A DNA stretch of 64,000 bases from Apodospora peruviana (taxonomy: Eukaryota; Ascomycota; Sordariomycetes; Sordariales; Lasiosphaeriaceae). Location of the stretch: NCBI GenBank assembly GCA_033439685.1, contig JAUEDM010000005.1:310001-374000 (forward strand), given 5' to 3'. The stretch's first letter is position 1. Every line of letters starts with the position of its first letter. Position numbers and translations under genes: made by a program. The notes beneath the pieces are model-generated. The model was not told the origin of the DNA and searched no databases. It saw only the letters and a list, made by a program, of their open reading frames with translations. Below are positions 1 through 11,671 of this stretch, in pieces.

Positions 1-2379
1 GACGACAGCTTCAATTACGTCTCTCTGCCTCGACAGGTCTCCATAGAACTTCTGCAAGGCAATCGAGAAGCCGGCTCGAAGCAGCGGCCAAACGGAAGCC
101 GATCTAGAATTCAAGAGTCATTGTTATCAGTTCAACGCGATGGTGCAGGAGCGGTACATACCTCCCAAGTATGGAGAGCAGTCAGGGGTCACGTGAAGGT
201 CAGAATCGAGTTTTGACGTTGAGCAACCCCTTGGTTGCCATACCCGGCTTTCGCCCCGTTCTGGCTGCGCATCCGTCGCCATTGGCTTGGTTTCCTGACA
301 ACCTGCTGGGCGGCCGTCCAGCACATCGCTTCCGTGTGTTCCAGGGGTAGGTAATTATGTACGGAATACTGTGCTGGTACTGTTAACACTGAGAGGACAT
401 GCGCCCCGCCCAGCATATACCCTATCCAAGAGCTGGAACTGTAACTCGACACAAGGGAGACCGAGCCGGGCCGGCCATCAGTCGGTGGCCGTGCGGCGTC
501 GGCGATCACGATCCAGATACAAATGCAGCCCGATGCGGGAAGGCCATGATAACGTCAGCTCGCCTGGACGTGTGAACATCATAGCTTAATTGTCGTTCAG
601 ATCGCTTCAGCCAAAACCGAGCTGGCAGGTGAACGCTTTCCCGTCATAACGTTTTGACATTAAAAAGCATCCAGAGACAGGCCACATATCTATTTAAATT
701 TCGCGATTGAGACGCGACGCGACACGCGTGGTGGTGGTGCCTGGATCCAACAACTGGTCGTGACAATGGGCCCCGCCGCAAATGTGCTAGAACAGTTGGG
801 ATAGCGCCTGATTTGTCAGATGTGATCGGGCGGTTTGATGATCAACCCTTTCCAGTGAAAGACAGAGAAGACGAAATCGAAGAAAAAGAAAAATGATCTT
901 CTTAGCTCCGTGCGACGTCAGACCGACGAGGTTCCGGTGATCAAGCAACGAGCAAACGGCGATCGGCGCACGGGAAACTGGACTCTCTGCACGCTTGGAC
1001 CAAAGACAAAATACCCGAATAAATGAGTATCTACACAGAAAAATGTGAATCTTGGGTTGATCACCAAAGCTGGCTGGTAAATTTGGTAGGTCCATGATGG
1101 TTCTGGAGTTGACACCAGTGACCAACCCCTCTTCCCCTCACAGTATTCAGTGATTCCATCCCAGGTTCTGACGTGAATTTTTTGAATGGCCGACGGTGAC
1201 GGGATCACCTGGCCCGTTGGTCGGCGACCGCCTTTCACTTTGATGCACTATGCCCGAACGGGTGGTTTACTCTGTGCCCCGCCGTCAATGTGGCTGGTGA
1301 AAGCGGGTTGCTCCCGTCTGTCACTTCGTAGCGGTGGTCTAATTGAAAGAGGATGCGGGTTAGAGGGGATGTTAGATGTTGAAGCAGAGAAGAAATGTTG
1401 AGATTACAAAGCGTCCTGCCTCCAGAAAAAGGGACACGAAAATTTTCTGATGGCAAATTCTTTTGCATCCTCCAAGTCCCGATTTTCAGGTCGGTATAGA
1501 ATACTAGTCGGTGCCTGTCACGGCGAGACCGGTGCCACTGAAAGTGCCCGTGAGGCTCGGGAGGTGGGGTAAAATCTGACACCTGAGCCTCAACAGCCAG
1601 TGACCGAGTGGCCGCTTGCACGCCGGTGGCTGGTGCGACCAGTCTGGGACAGGCTGGGCGGTGGAACGGGGTAAACCACCACGGCCAGTTGTGGCACAGG
1701 CACCAGATCGAAGGAGGGAAGGCACAGGTGCCACTTTTGGGGCTTCGCCTCTCCGTCAGTGCCTGGGTCACACTCCCCTTTCCCAAGTTGCTCAATCGTC
1801 CGCTCCATCATCACCGCCAAAAGGGAGGCTCGCAGGCTGTCGGATCTGCTGCAACAACAATCGTCCACCATTTCGACAACGCCCCTTTCCGTATTCACCT
1901 CCTTTGTTTTCACAGTGCATTCGTCGACCTGAGGTGTTATTCTTCCACGATTCACCACGAGCCCGCCATAACGTCGTGCGTTGTTGATCGACGCCTTGCT
2001 CTGCGACTTCTGCCGCGACTCCTTGCTCTTCTGCTCGCCATCCCGACCTCGACCGTTTCCTACAAACCCGCCATGATATCGGATTTATAGGTCTGCTTGT
2101 CAACTGGTGGGGGATCCTGGTCGGAACACGCGTTAGTAATCTAACGAGACTCGTGGCCGGCACGCGTGGGACCAAATCACCATCAACTGGCCCAATACCC
2201 GACCAGCGTTACCTCCGTCGCTCATTGCCTGGCTCCCGAACTTACCTATAGCCGTCGACCACACCGCGTCTCGTCTCTGCAACACCTTGTCTTCGTGGGT
2301 TGTAGCCAGCGACTACCCTCCTAAGATCTGAGCGTGCCTGTCTTGCTTAGCTTCCCGACAGGAAGCAGCACCTCTGACT
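1..2379. other. Left-edge intergenic region and CDC4 upstream sequence
   Basis: No convincing gene is visible. One plus-strand frame is open from base 1 to a TGA near 216 and could be the tail of a gene cut by the window edge, but it has no recognisable motif. Several overlapping open frames of 100-190 codons between 1200 and 2100 lie on both strands and resemble no family. The pyrimidine-rich stretch around 2160-2380 is typical of a fungal promoter and 5' leader and probably belongs to CDC4. Confidence 0.5.
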
Positions 2380-5300
2380 ATGAGTTCTCTGTTGACAGGC
2401 CACAACACCATGGAGCGCCGTCCACGGTCAAGTCAACGACTCATGACCTGGGAGGAGGATGAAGACACAGTCACAGAGCGCCAGGTGATGCAGTTTGCCG
2501 AAGAGTGCATCGAGACAAAGACCATCACGACCACAACTACAACAAAACGGGCATACCCTCCGCTCTTCATCAGCCGACCCCGGGACCTGAACTTGCTGGA
2601 TTCTAAGGAATATCCACTTGCTTCAAAACCTACTCCTCCTGAACTGCGGAACTTCTCTTGTGATATCAGCGACCACGATGCCGAGATGCCGTCGACCTAC
2701 GGGCTGCTTGGTTCGACTGCCCTGGGTAACACCGCCGTACGTGCCACCTGACATGCTTACTCCCTGTTTGATGTTTGCTAACCCGCAGGATACCAGATCC
2801 ACCGATCCCAGAGCAGCGACTATGCCGGTAACGTCAAATTCGAACCCGGTGTCGAGTTCCCGATTGCCGAACCATCACGCCGCTCCAACGCACCTTCCGA
2901 CACCATCCTTCGACGGTCACAACGGTCGAGTGCTCGAGCTGTTTCTCCCAACTACACCCCACTACCGCCTAGAAACTCACAGAGGTCGACTAGACATAGC
3001 AACATATCCCATACAGCACTTGATAAGCTGCGCCGTGCCGTAGCCCACGGCCCGCGAAAAGAGTCGGATAAGGCGAGTCGGCACACGTCTGGATATCTGG
3101 CAACGCCAGATACCTCTGAGGTTGCCCTCGGTAACCCAGAGCAATCGCGGCTGAAATTGTTACAACCGGACAACATCGATTTGCCAACCAGCCAGTCAAC
3201 GATAAGCTACGATGCGGCAAGTCCGGCAACAAGTGAGCCTCAGACACTCTTCGGCAGTGTCGTTGCCACACCACCCATCACCGATGCTGATCTTCAGCCG
3301 TTTGGAGATCCTGACGAGTCGCTCCCGCAGACCCTTCGTACGATCCACGCGAGGCCTAGCATTAACACAGTGGCAGCACAGGATGCTAGCCTACCTAGCC
3401 CGAGGCTTTCGCCGACCCTTGCCGCTGCTCAGCTCCTACCCGGCCCACTGGGCAATGATCCGGAAGAAGAGGAAGAAGATGCTTCATTTTCTCGCCAGCT
3501 CACTCGCACAGACCGAAGGCAATGGATTGATGAGAGCCAAACAGCCGATGAGGGGGATGCCGAGCTCTCCATACTTGCTGACTTGTCGCCAGGCTCATTT
3601 GATGCGTCAGTGTCTCGCCCTCAACCTGGACAAGCGAACTTGATGGATCCACGCCTCATGTTGGAGAGCTTCGACGCTATGCCCAACGAGTTTAAGTCCT
3701 GGATGATGTATCAGTTCTTGCGGAGATGTCCGAGAAAGACGCTGCACATGGTTGCCGATGTGGTTAACCCCGCTCTGAAATGCGACTTCCTGAAGCAACT
3801 CCCAGTCGAACTCAGCCTTCATGTGCTATCTTACCTCGACCACCGCGACCTATGCCGAGCCGCGCAGGTCTCTAAGCACTGGCGCAACATTGTGGACAGC
3901 AACGAGACAGGCTGGAAAGAACTGTTTGATCGTGACGGGTTCGATCTACCGCCAGACGAGCTCCGGAAAGCCATCAACCAAGGCTGGGGATGGCAGGATC
4001 CTGTGGGCGCCGAGGGCTGTGAGGTTGACCTCAGCCTTCAGAGTAGACTGACGTCTAGCGAATCGGAGCTTATCCGCTCGGCCACGAAAACAGAGAAGTC
4101 TGAACTCGTCCCCAAGTCCCGGACCTCGAAGCGGAAGCGTGGCCTTAACCAGATCGGCGCTGATAGAGCCAAGCGACGGGTCAGTGCCCAGGACGTGAGG
4201 GATGATAGGTCATCACCGGTTGCGAAGATGCACAAGTCCGAGGGCCCCATCTCCGCTGCGAACGCTGCTGTGCTGGCTGTTCCAGACCCACAAATTGGTC
4301 TTCCGAGCCTGCGCAAGCTCCATCTATTCAAGTCGCTTTATCGGAGACACTATATGATCCGACAGAGCTGGACAAGTGGAAAGGTTAAACCAGGCCATGT
4401 CGCTTTCGCTGCTCACCCCCGACACGTTATCACCTGCCTACAGTTTGACGAAGACAAGATTATTACAGGAAGCGATGACACGCTAATCCACGTCTACGAT
4501 ACCAAGACCGGGAAGCTGCGCACAAAGCTGGAAGGCCACGAAGGCGGAGTTTGGGCCCTTCAGTATGAAGGAAACATCCTTGTGTCTGGCAGTACAGACC
4601 GTTCTGTGCGCGTTTGGGATATACAGAAGGGAATCTGCACGCAGACCTTCTACGGCCATACGTCTACTGTGCGTTGTTTGCAGATTCTCATGCCGACGGA
4701 CACGGGAAAGGTGCTGGATGGTGAGCGTGTCATGATGCCTCCAAAACCTCTGATTATTACAGGTTCTCGAGACAGCCAGCTGCGTGTTTGGCGGTTACCA
4801 GAACCCGGCTCTCGTCGCTACATCCAAACTGGTCCTCCTGCCAACGATGACCAGTGCCCATTCTTCATCAGGATTCTTGCCGGCCACGCTCATTCTGTTC
4901 GTGCAATTTCTGCTCACGGAGACACTCTCGTCTCTGGTAGTTACGATAGCACTGTACGTGTCTGGCGGATCAGCACCGGCGAGCAACTTCATGTACTCCA
5001 TGGCCATAGCCAGAAAGTGTACTCAGTGGTCCTCGATCACAAACGCAACCGCTGCATTTCGGGCTCCATGGATTCGTTGGTCAAGATATGGGATCTAGAC
5101 ACAGGAGCCTGCCTGCACACCTTGGAAGGCCACAGCCTGTTGGTGGGCCTCTTGGACCTGCGCGATGAGAAGCTGGTGTCGGCCGCGGCGGACAGTACAT
5201 TAAGGATCTGGGACCCGGAGACCGGAAAATGCAAGAGCACCCTCATGGCACATACTGGAGCTATTACCTGCTTTCAACATGATGGAAGGAAAGTCATTTC

Positions 5301-5615
5301 TGGCAGCGAAAAGACGGTTAAGATGTGGGATATCCACACCGGCGAATGCATCCAGGACCTTCTCACAGACTTGAGTGGTGTGTGGCAGGTCAAGTTTGAC
5401 CAGAGGCGATGTGTGGCTGCGGTACAGCGAGGCAATCTGACTTATGTCGAGGTAAGTAACACTCCCATCCACAAGTGCAAATGCGCTCAGGCTAACTCTT
5501 CTTCTAGATCCTCGATTTTGGAGCGGTCCGGGACGGCAAGCCGCCTGAGGAGCTTGGCCAGCGCAAGCTGTTGAACGAAGCCGAAGTCCAACGGCTGATT
5601 GCGGAAGAGACATAG
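2380..5615 (+). CDS. CDC4: Cdc4-like F-box/WD40 substrate receptor of the SCF ubiquitin ligase
   Basis: Spliced as join(2380..2725, 2789..5451, 5508..5615), 1038 residues. In the family, Cdc4/Fbw7 binds phosphorylated cell-cycle proteins and presents them to the SCF E3 ligase in the nucleus. Visible here are a long disordered N-terminus with a run of acidic residues, a dimerisation (D) helix around residues 402-445 (LESFDAMPNEFKSW), an F-box at about 449-495 (LKQLPVELSLHVLSYLDHRD), a basic linker (KRKRG), and WD40 repeats from about 649 to 1005. The repeats include GSRDSQLRVW and SGSYDSTVRVW, the type of repeat carrying phosphodegron-binding arginines. The D-domain and the first WD repeat argue for Cdc4 rather than Met30/SconB. 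Intron 1 has a CTAAC branch site; its donor (GTAACA at 2726) is chosen because it keeps frame, and an alternative donor at 2741 would leave only a 48-bp intron. Intron 2 (GTAAGT..CTTCTAG) restores the C-terminal tail. Confidence 0.93.
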
Positions 5616-6456
5616 GAAGGGTCATCCGAATAAGCATAACCGTTTGCTTCGTACCGACCTTTAAGGCACACACGACAAAGCCATCTTTAAGCTGTATACC
5701 AGCCAGCGATATTTTTACTTCATTTTAGCGGATCGTGGTGTCTTTTACGTAAAAAGGAGAAGACAAGAGTGGTGCAACGTGGATATCTACTACGAAGGGC
5801 GCTCTCAGTCTTACGATTGGCATTTTTTGGAGGTTCATCATTCTTGGGCAGGAAAGAGGCATATACATTCAGATCATGAATGGGCGACAAGCGGCGGGTT
5901 ACTGTTGTCTTTCTGTTTCGTTTTTTTCCCGGTATAAGTAGGTTCCTTGAATTACGACGATAATTATTATGCTTTTTTTCTCTTGCCCTTTAGCATCAAG
6001 TTAAGGCCTTGTCTCCCTCTTTTTTTCCTCTTAGGCCTGGTAGGCGGGCGCCTGCGGATTTATGGCGTTGGGTTTGCATGGATATCTTGGGTCTTGGTCT
6101 GTGTCAGGGACACCAAAGATCATGAGGTTTTGCTGATTGGTCTTGTTTTCTTATTTTATTTACCTTTATCCTCTTTGGTGGGTGGATTTAAGCCAGACAG
6201 ACAGACAGCAGACAGGGAGACAGACATGAATGAGTAATGGAGCACTACGTTTCTTCCACACTACCGTTCTCACTTAAATGATGGATCTTCGCAATAATGC
6301 TCTGTCTGTTGCTAACTTTGAACACGCAACGAACCATTTTTACTACCATTAGGTATTTATTAAGGTAAATACCTGTCAAAGCTCAAAGACACTTGTGGGG
6401 CAACCAGCACCCTCTTCTGTTTGGCCTGCAATTTCACCAGGTAAGGTAGCAAAAGC

Positions 6457-6491
<35 letters not shown>

Positions 6492-6567
6492 ACACGATTA
6501 TACATTATATTACCATCATAGTACACCATGGCTTGGCTCGACCCCACTGACTGTCCCCGTTTGGGTT
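5616..6567. other. Intergenic region with poly-A and CAGA-rich tracts
   Basis: This lies between the 3' ends of CDC4 (plus) and the Thr-rich gene (minus), so it should hold both 3' UTRs. It is T-rich, has a short CAGACAGACAGACAG tract near 6193 and a 32-base A homopolymer at 6458-6489. No gene is seen; a 96-codon open frame at 5947-6237 is hydrophobic by virtue of T-rich sequence and has no motif. Confidence 0.6.
6458..6489 (+). repeat. A32 homopolymer
   Basis: Thirty-two consecutive A residues. A retroposed poly-A tail was considered, but the sequence 5' of it shows no coding remnant, and a simple mononucleotide repeat is the simpler reading. Length may be unreliable in assemblies. Confidence 0.95.
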
Positions 6568-7579
6568 TCACATCACGCCCCATGATAGCGTAGGACTGAT
6601 ACCACCGGTGCCGACATTAGTAGGGTCACCAACACCGGCGTTGATTGCGGTCGAGTTGATGATATTGACACTGAGTATGCCGGTGGGGGTAGTGTTTTCA
6701 TCCGGGTACAGGGTTGTTTGTTCGGCGGTCAAGATGTTGCATGGATAGACTGTTGTCGATATGATTGTAGAGTAGAGTAGTTCGGTCATCTCATCACATT
6801 CGTCATGGTCATTTGCCGTGGTGTTGTTGGCCACAGCGGTTGGTTTTGAGGCTAAAGTAGAAATCGGTAGCCGGGTAGTGTTATTCAGTGGGGAGGTTGT
6901 GTCTGGATGGGCGGTGGCCGGCCGTGTTTTATTCAAGGGGTCCTGCTGCTTGGAATGTGGGCCGTGAGGGCGGCGGTGTGCCGGCCATGGTATAGTCGTG
7001 ACAGGAATTCTGGAAATGGGGACCACAAGAGTCTTCGGAGAAGAAGAAGCTATGGTGGTTAGGTCCACCACTACTGTCACTATCTTCAATATTTCCGGAT
7101 GGGGCCAGAAAGTATTCTGAGGATAGGTCTGGTGCGTTGAGGGCAAGGAGGCCTTGACGGGTGTCGATATTGGTGCTCCCACTGGATTCTTGGTGTTTGT
7201 TTCCTTTGACAAGGTAAACGGTTTCAGTCTTGTGCGAGGTGAATATGGTGACGGGGACTTTCGTCGTGATGGGCGTAACGGTCTTTGTGATGACCAAAGC
7301 TGGTACTGTGATGGTGGTGACAGAGGGATGAGCCGCACCCGCACCTCCTCGGCCGGGACGGGTAGTGGCGGCAGCAGCAGCATCGACCGTCACAGTCCGA
7401 GTCTGAGTGGACGTGGCGGTGATTGTTACCGTTAAGTCTGTTGATGTTGGTGGTGGTGCTTGGCACTAGCAGAAACTTAGGTCTGCTTCCCATGTAGCAG
7501 AGAAAGGGGGACGAGGGCTGGCTGTGGATGTGACTACCAGCGCCAGGAACGTTGCGAGTAGGAATATGGATTGAGGCAT
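6568..7579 (-). CDS. Thr-rich secreted or cell-wall protein, family not recognised
   Basis: Spliced as complement(join(6568..7049, 7183..7465, 7538..7579)), 268 residues. Exon 1 encodes a hydrophobic signal peptide (MPQSIFLLATFLAL, then CQA) and the remainder is rich in Thr, Ser, Val and Pro, with stretches such as TVTITATSTQTRTVTV that would be heavily O-mannosylated. Intron 1 (72 bp, GTAGTC..GCTAG) removes an in-frame TAG. Intron 2 (133 bp, GTGGGA..CTAACCACCATAG) has a good branch site and joins two otherwise incompatible frames. No catalytic domain is seen. C-terminal residues include a few Cys and Asn-x-Thr sites; there is no clear GPI tail. It is divergently arranged with the PAP2 gene. 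The secreted Thr-rich character is directly visible; a cell-wall location is inferred. Confidence 0.6.
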
Positions 7580-8265
7580 ATCTGGAACGGATTAAAAGAG
7601 AATACAATGAGATGGTAGACTGCTGTTGCACTTGAACACGAGAAGATGCCCCAGCATGGGCAAGGCATCTTATAAACAAAACAGACGTGCTCATTAGTAT
7701 AGACTTGTATACTTGGGACAAAGGGATGACGTTTGTCGATATCACTGAATATCGAATCTACTTGGGGATTTAGGGATTCCCTGTATCATGATTTTCCTTG
7801 CATCTGTGAACGAATCAAGTCCAGAACTGGAAAATATATTGAAGAAAAGGAACTGGAGATATTTGAGCCAGACAAGGGATCCAAATGCGCTGAAGATCAT
7901 GATCGTAATATGAAAGGGAGGGCCGGTCCAGGGACAAGATGTTATTTTAATGAGGGAGGAAGTCTCCACTGCCGGCTGTCGGCTGCTGGGCTGCCCAGTG
8001 CGCACGCGGGGACTCCCGCGCTAGAACCTAACAATTCTGGGGAAGGGATCCACTAACTGCAGGATGGTCCATTATCCACAGAGGCGGGCTGCCATTGGCA
8101 GGGCAGACACTACGGCTTCCCGCCTCTGGACTTTCGACGAAAGAGAGCACGCGAACATTTCCCTAGCCCGCGCAGACCAACTCTTGACACCGCCGCACCC
8201 AAACCCGGGACAGCTAGATGATCTGGAATATCTTCAAGGCCCTCCGACGGCGGTGACTATCGGCC
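7580..8265. promoter_or_regulatory. Divergent intergenic region (Thr-rich gene / PAP2)
   Basis: About 690 bp between two start codons pointing outward, so it should contain both promoters. No specific operator is claimed. A 107-codon plus-strand frame at 7733-8056 and its antisense shadow have no family resemblance. Confidence 0.5.
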
Positions 8266-9482
8266 ATGGCACCCTCCAGGGCCAATTCGCCTTCGTCGAG
8301 CGGTTCGGGCGCTGACTATGGATTTCTCGGTTCCGTTTCGAGGTTTTGGCATGTATGCTTGATCGCTTGCTCATATCCATGTGACAACCGTTACTAACGC
8401 AGGCTGGCGACAACGCAGAAGTCCTATGCGGCCGACTATATCGGCTTTGCGCTCCTATTTACCGGCTACATGGTGGTATGTTTTTCTAACGGACAGCTGG
8501 CGCATGACGGGATAGCTGGAGGAGAAGGAGGAAGATGATGTTCGTGGAGACAAGAGTCTGGACTAACAGACCATGGCAGCTCCAATTCTTTGTCGAGCCC
8601 TTCCACCGGATGTTCTCCCTCAACGACTTGCGCATCTCGTTCCCCCACGTCGAGGTTGAGCGCGTACCTCTCTGTGAGCTTCTCTCGCGGACCTGGCCTC
8701 CTCCCTGGCCTGGGCATCGCTAACATCCCTTACCTACCTATTTAGCCCTCGACTTCGTCTACGCCCTGTTCATTCCCATGATCTTCATGATCGTCTACAA
8801 CTTCGCGACGGGCGCCTCCCCGCACAAGCACCATGTCGCCGTCCTCGGCTTCGCCATCGCCATGATCCTTACCTCCTTCCTGACCGACGTGATCAAGAAC
8901 ATGGTCGGGCGTCCGCGACCGGACCTGCTCGCCCGGTGCCTCGCTCTGCCCAACACGCCGCGCGACATCCTCGTCTCGATCGAGGTCTGCACCGAGACGG
9001 ACCACCACCGGCTGCACGACGGGTGGCGGTCGTTTCCGTCCGGCCACAGCTCCTTCTCCTTCGCCGGTCTGGGATACCTGAGCCTGTTCCTGGCTGGGAA
9101 GATGCGCATCTTCGCCCACGGCCCAGGCGCGGGCATAGGTGAGCACACCGAGAAGCTGGTGCGCGGGGACCTGGTGCGGGCCCTACTGTGCGGCGCGCCA
9201 CTACTGGGTGCGACCATGATCGCCATCAGCCGGTGTCAGGATTACCGGCACGATGTCTACGACGTGTGCATAGGTGCGCTGCTGGGCTGGACGGTGACGT
9301 ACTGGAGCTACAGGCGGTACTGGCCGAGGCTGAGCAGCTCACGCTGCGATGAGCCATACGCCGGTCCACCGGGAGCGGATGATATGAACGCCACCCGGTA
9401 TGCCCGGGTGCGGGACGAAGAGGAGCGAATTGGCTCGGGCCAAAACGTAGGATTTGAACTTCAACGAATCAATAGAACTTGA
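8266..9482 (+). CDS. PAP2-superfamily lipid phosphate phosphatase (Dpp1/Lpp1-like)
   Basis: Spliced as join(8266..8352, 8419..8475, 8580..8673, 8746..9482), 324 residues. The family removes phosphate from phosphatidate, lysophosphatidate or diacylglycerol pyrophosphate at endomembranes. All three catalytic motifs are present: KNMVGRPRP (from residue 130), PSGHS (about 177) and SRCQDYRHD (about 245-253), separated by hydrophobic membrane helices. The N-terminal part (SYAADYIG, then LQFFVEPFHRMFSLNDLRI) is also typical of fungal members. Three short introns were placed by frame continuity and splice signals. In intron 1 the second of two nearby acceptors (AG at 8417-8418) is preferred because it gives FWH-KSYAADY in phase. 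The tail is hydrophilic. Substrate preference cannot be told from sequence. Confidence 0.92.
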
Positions 9483-9733
9483 CGCTAACCTGAACCTTAA
9501 CAGGCGCCGTGAGCCAAATCTTTGTGTGCATATGTTTGTAATATTTTTGCACATGAGTTGCTACGATTTATAGTTTGTATAACAGCATTTGGACATTACT
9601 TGCGGGGCACATATCATGGGGGTTTAAGGACCATCTGGGTACCAGCATTGAGTCTTCTATTAGTACACGAGGCGCTATGAATCAAAGTCATTCCCCATAC
9701 CATCCACCTGAATCCAAAACCCGGTCAGGGTTT

Positions 9734-10727
9734 CTACTTGTCCTCCGTGTTCTCGTCCTTTGCCAGGTCATGCTCCTTCAGTAACGCCGTAATCTCATCC
9801 GCGCTCCATAGCCTGTGGTAGATCTTGCCGTCCTTGGTCTGGCCTACCGTTGCAAACTCGACTGTTGTTTTCATTTTTGTTAGCTCTAGTCACCTCAATC
9901 AACTCACCCCAGAGGAGACGCAGTCACTTACTCTTCTCACTGCTCAGTTTGGTCGAGTCCATGGTCTTGCTGAGAACCTTGACCGCCACACCGCAAGCCT
10001 CCTTTAGCGAACAATCCTCCTTGTAGTCCTGCTTCAGCAAGCTCTGCGCGCTCGCATTGTTGGCGCCCGCGCTTGTTGCCTTCCAGCCGCCGTAGTTGCC
10101 CGACGGGTTGCTAAGGTAGAGCTGGAACTGACGTTGGGGGTCCCAGCCGGCGTAGATGAAAGAGACGCCGAATGGCCGCAGACCACCGTGTTGTGTGTAG
10201 CCTTGTTTCAGATCGCAGAGCTTCCGCACCAGCTGCTCGCACGGAATGTCCTCGTTGTATGTCAGCAGGTACCGCTGGGCGGCTTGTCGGGCGAAGTTGA
10301 TGAGGATGTTGGCGTCGGCCGTCATGCCAGCAACGGCACAGATCATGTTGCTGCGGTAGAGGTCTGGTTAGCTTGTTTTCACGTCTGCCTCCAGCTACAG
10401 TTGGGAAAGAGGTGTGGTCCCTACTCGTTGAGGATGTAGAGCTTCTCGGCCGATGTGTCCTGCTCCAGCAACTTGGATGTGACCTTCCGCTCAGCTGCGA
10501 GGACGATGCCATCCTTGGCTAGGATGCCGATTGCCGTGCCGGCGTGGGAGATGGCCTCGAGCGCATATTCGACCTGGTACAGGCGACCCTCGGGAGAGAA
10601 GATGGTTGTCTAGCAACGGTGGTGTAAGCTTTCATCGTCCGCGAATCGACATTAACAGCTCCGAGCTCCAAGCTCCAGCCCGTGGAAGCGCATGCCAACT
10701 TACTCGGGAATCGTATCTTCTCGACAT
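9734..10727 (-). CDS. PRE9: 20S proteasome subunit alpha-3 (PSMA4/Pre9 type)
   Basis: Spliced as complement(join(9734..9861, 9932..10350, 10425..10609, 10704..10727)), 251 residues. It is a structural alpha-ring subunit of the 20S proteasome core. The start MSRRYDSR followed by TTIFSPEGRLYQVEYALEAI is the alpha-subunit N-terminal signature, and RPFGVSFIYAGWD, YLSNPSGNYGGWKA and LKQDYKEDCSLKEA identify the alpha-3/PSMA4 group. The first exon has only 8 codons. Intron phases all agree: the ILND-NM and SEK-IEF junctions restore conserved sequence. The C-terminus ends in a short acidic/basic tail (DLAKDENTEDK). It is divergent from BYE1 across a ~940-bp promoter region and convergent with PAP2. 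Confidence 0.95.
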
Positions 10728-11671
10728 GTTGACTGTTCCACGCCGATCGTGGATGGACGTACGGTGTTTTTTTAAGAAATGAAATCACCTATTGTTCAGA
10801 CGCGACGTGGTGAAAACAGTGAGGTTATGCAAAAGGCGGGAAGGCTGATTGATGCAGCGATGCTGGACCTGGCAACCACACGCACTGAAGCCGTAGCGTT
10901 GGAGAGCTCCAGGCAAGCGCCCACACGCGTTAGCTGCCGGCTGCCTGACATCTGGGGCTGCAATCTACACTATACCCGATTAGGCAACGCTACCGACAGT
11001 TCGGAGCTTTACCGCACGACCTCCGACTCTTTTCCTTACATAAGCTGCCAAACCCAAGCCGCTAAATCAATCCAAAGTCGCCTCCACCTCAGCAAAACTC
11101 CTCCTTCCAACCTCCACAATTCCGTCACCCGACCGCGACGAGGTCCCCCTCTTGTCGTCAATTTCCTCTTTCCTTTAACCGTCGCGCCGCCATCGCGACT
11201 ATCACAATCCGGCCACACCAGCGGCGACGTGACATCTTGCCGAAAAGCATTTGAACTCCTATATACGAGCCCAGGAGAGCTTTCTAGGTTCTTCCTCGAA
11301 GCGCTAACATCGGCGCGGTCCAAGCTTCGCAAGTAGCTCCCCCTCGTCAAATCTCGCCCGCAGCAATCAGCACATTCCTTTGTCGCACCGAAGCAGGAGG
11401 AAGCTGGGCAGTCATAAGGGACCGTATATTCTGGGCGAAATAGCTTCTGGGACTTCTTCCTTTTGTTGAGATCGCCGCGCCTGCGCAGTCCGATCATCCA
11501 TTAGTTCCTGCTTCAAGCGTAAATTGCCTTGTCCAATGACTGCGTGAATGGTCTCTCGCACATCCATGCCTTCGGACCACCAGTAGAGTCGCGCTTTCAC
11601 AACGAACGGAGGGCCGTACGATTACCCAAAACGAGGGTGCTCAATTGCCCTTGAGCTAAAGCATCGTTACT
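10728..11671. promoter_or_regulatory. Divergent intergenic region (PRE9 / BYE1)
   Basis: About 940 bp between outward-facing starts. It is pyrimidine-rich on the plus strand between 11040 and 11200. A 185-codon plus-strand frame (10779-11336) shows no family resemblance and overlaps a 153-codon frame on the other strand; both are judged non-coding. I did not see a clear proteasome-gene control element. Confidence 0.5.

Noticed and set aside
6400..6490. A32 tract as a retrotransposon or processed-gene tail
   Set aside because: No coding remnant or target-site duplication was seen next to it; a simple homopolymer is more likely.
10779..11336. 185-codon plus frame between PRE9 and BYE1
   Set aside because: Sits in a divergent promoter, has no motif, and is overlapped by an equally long minus frame.
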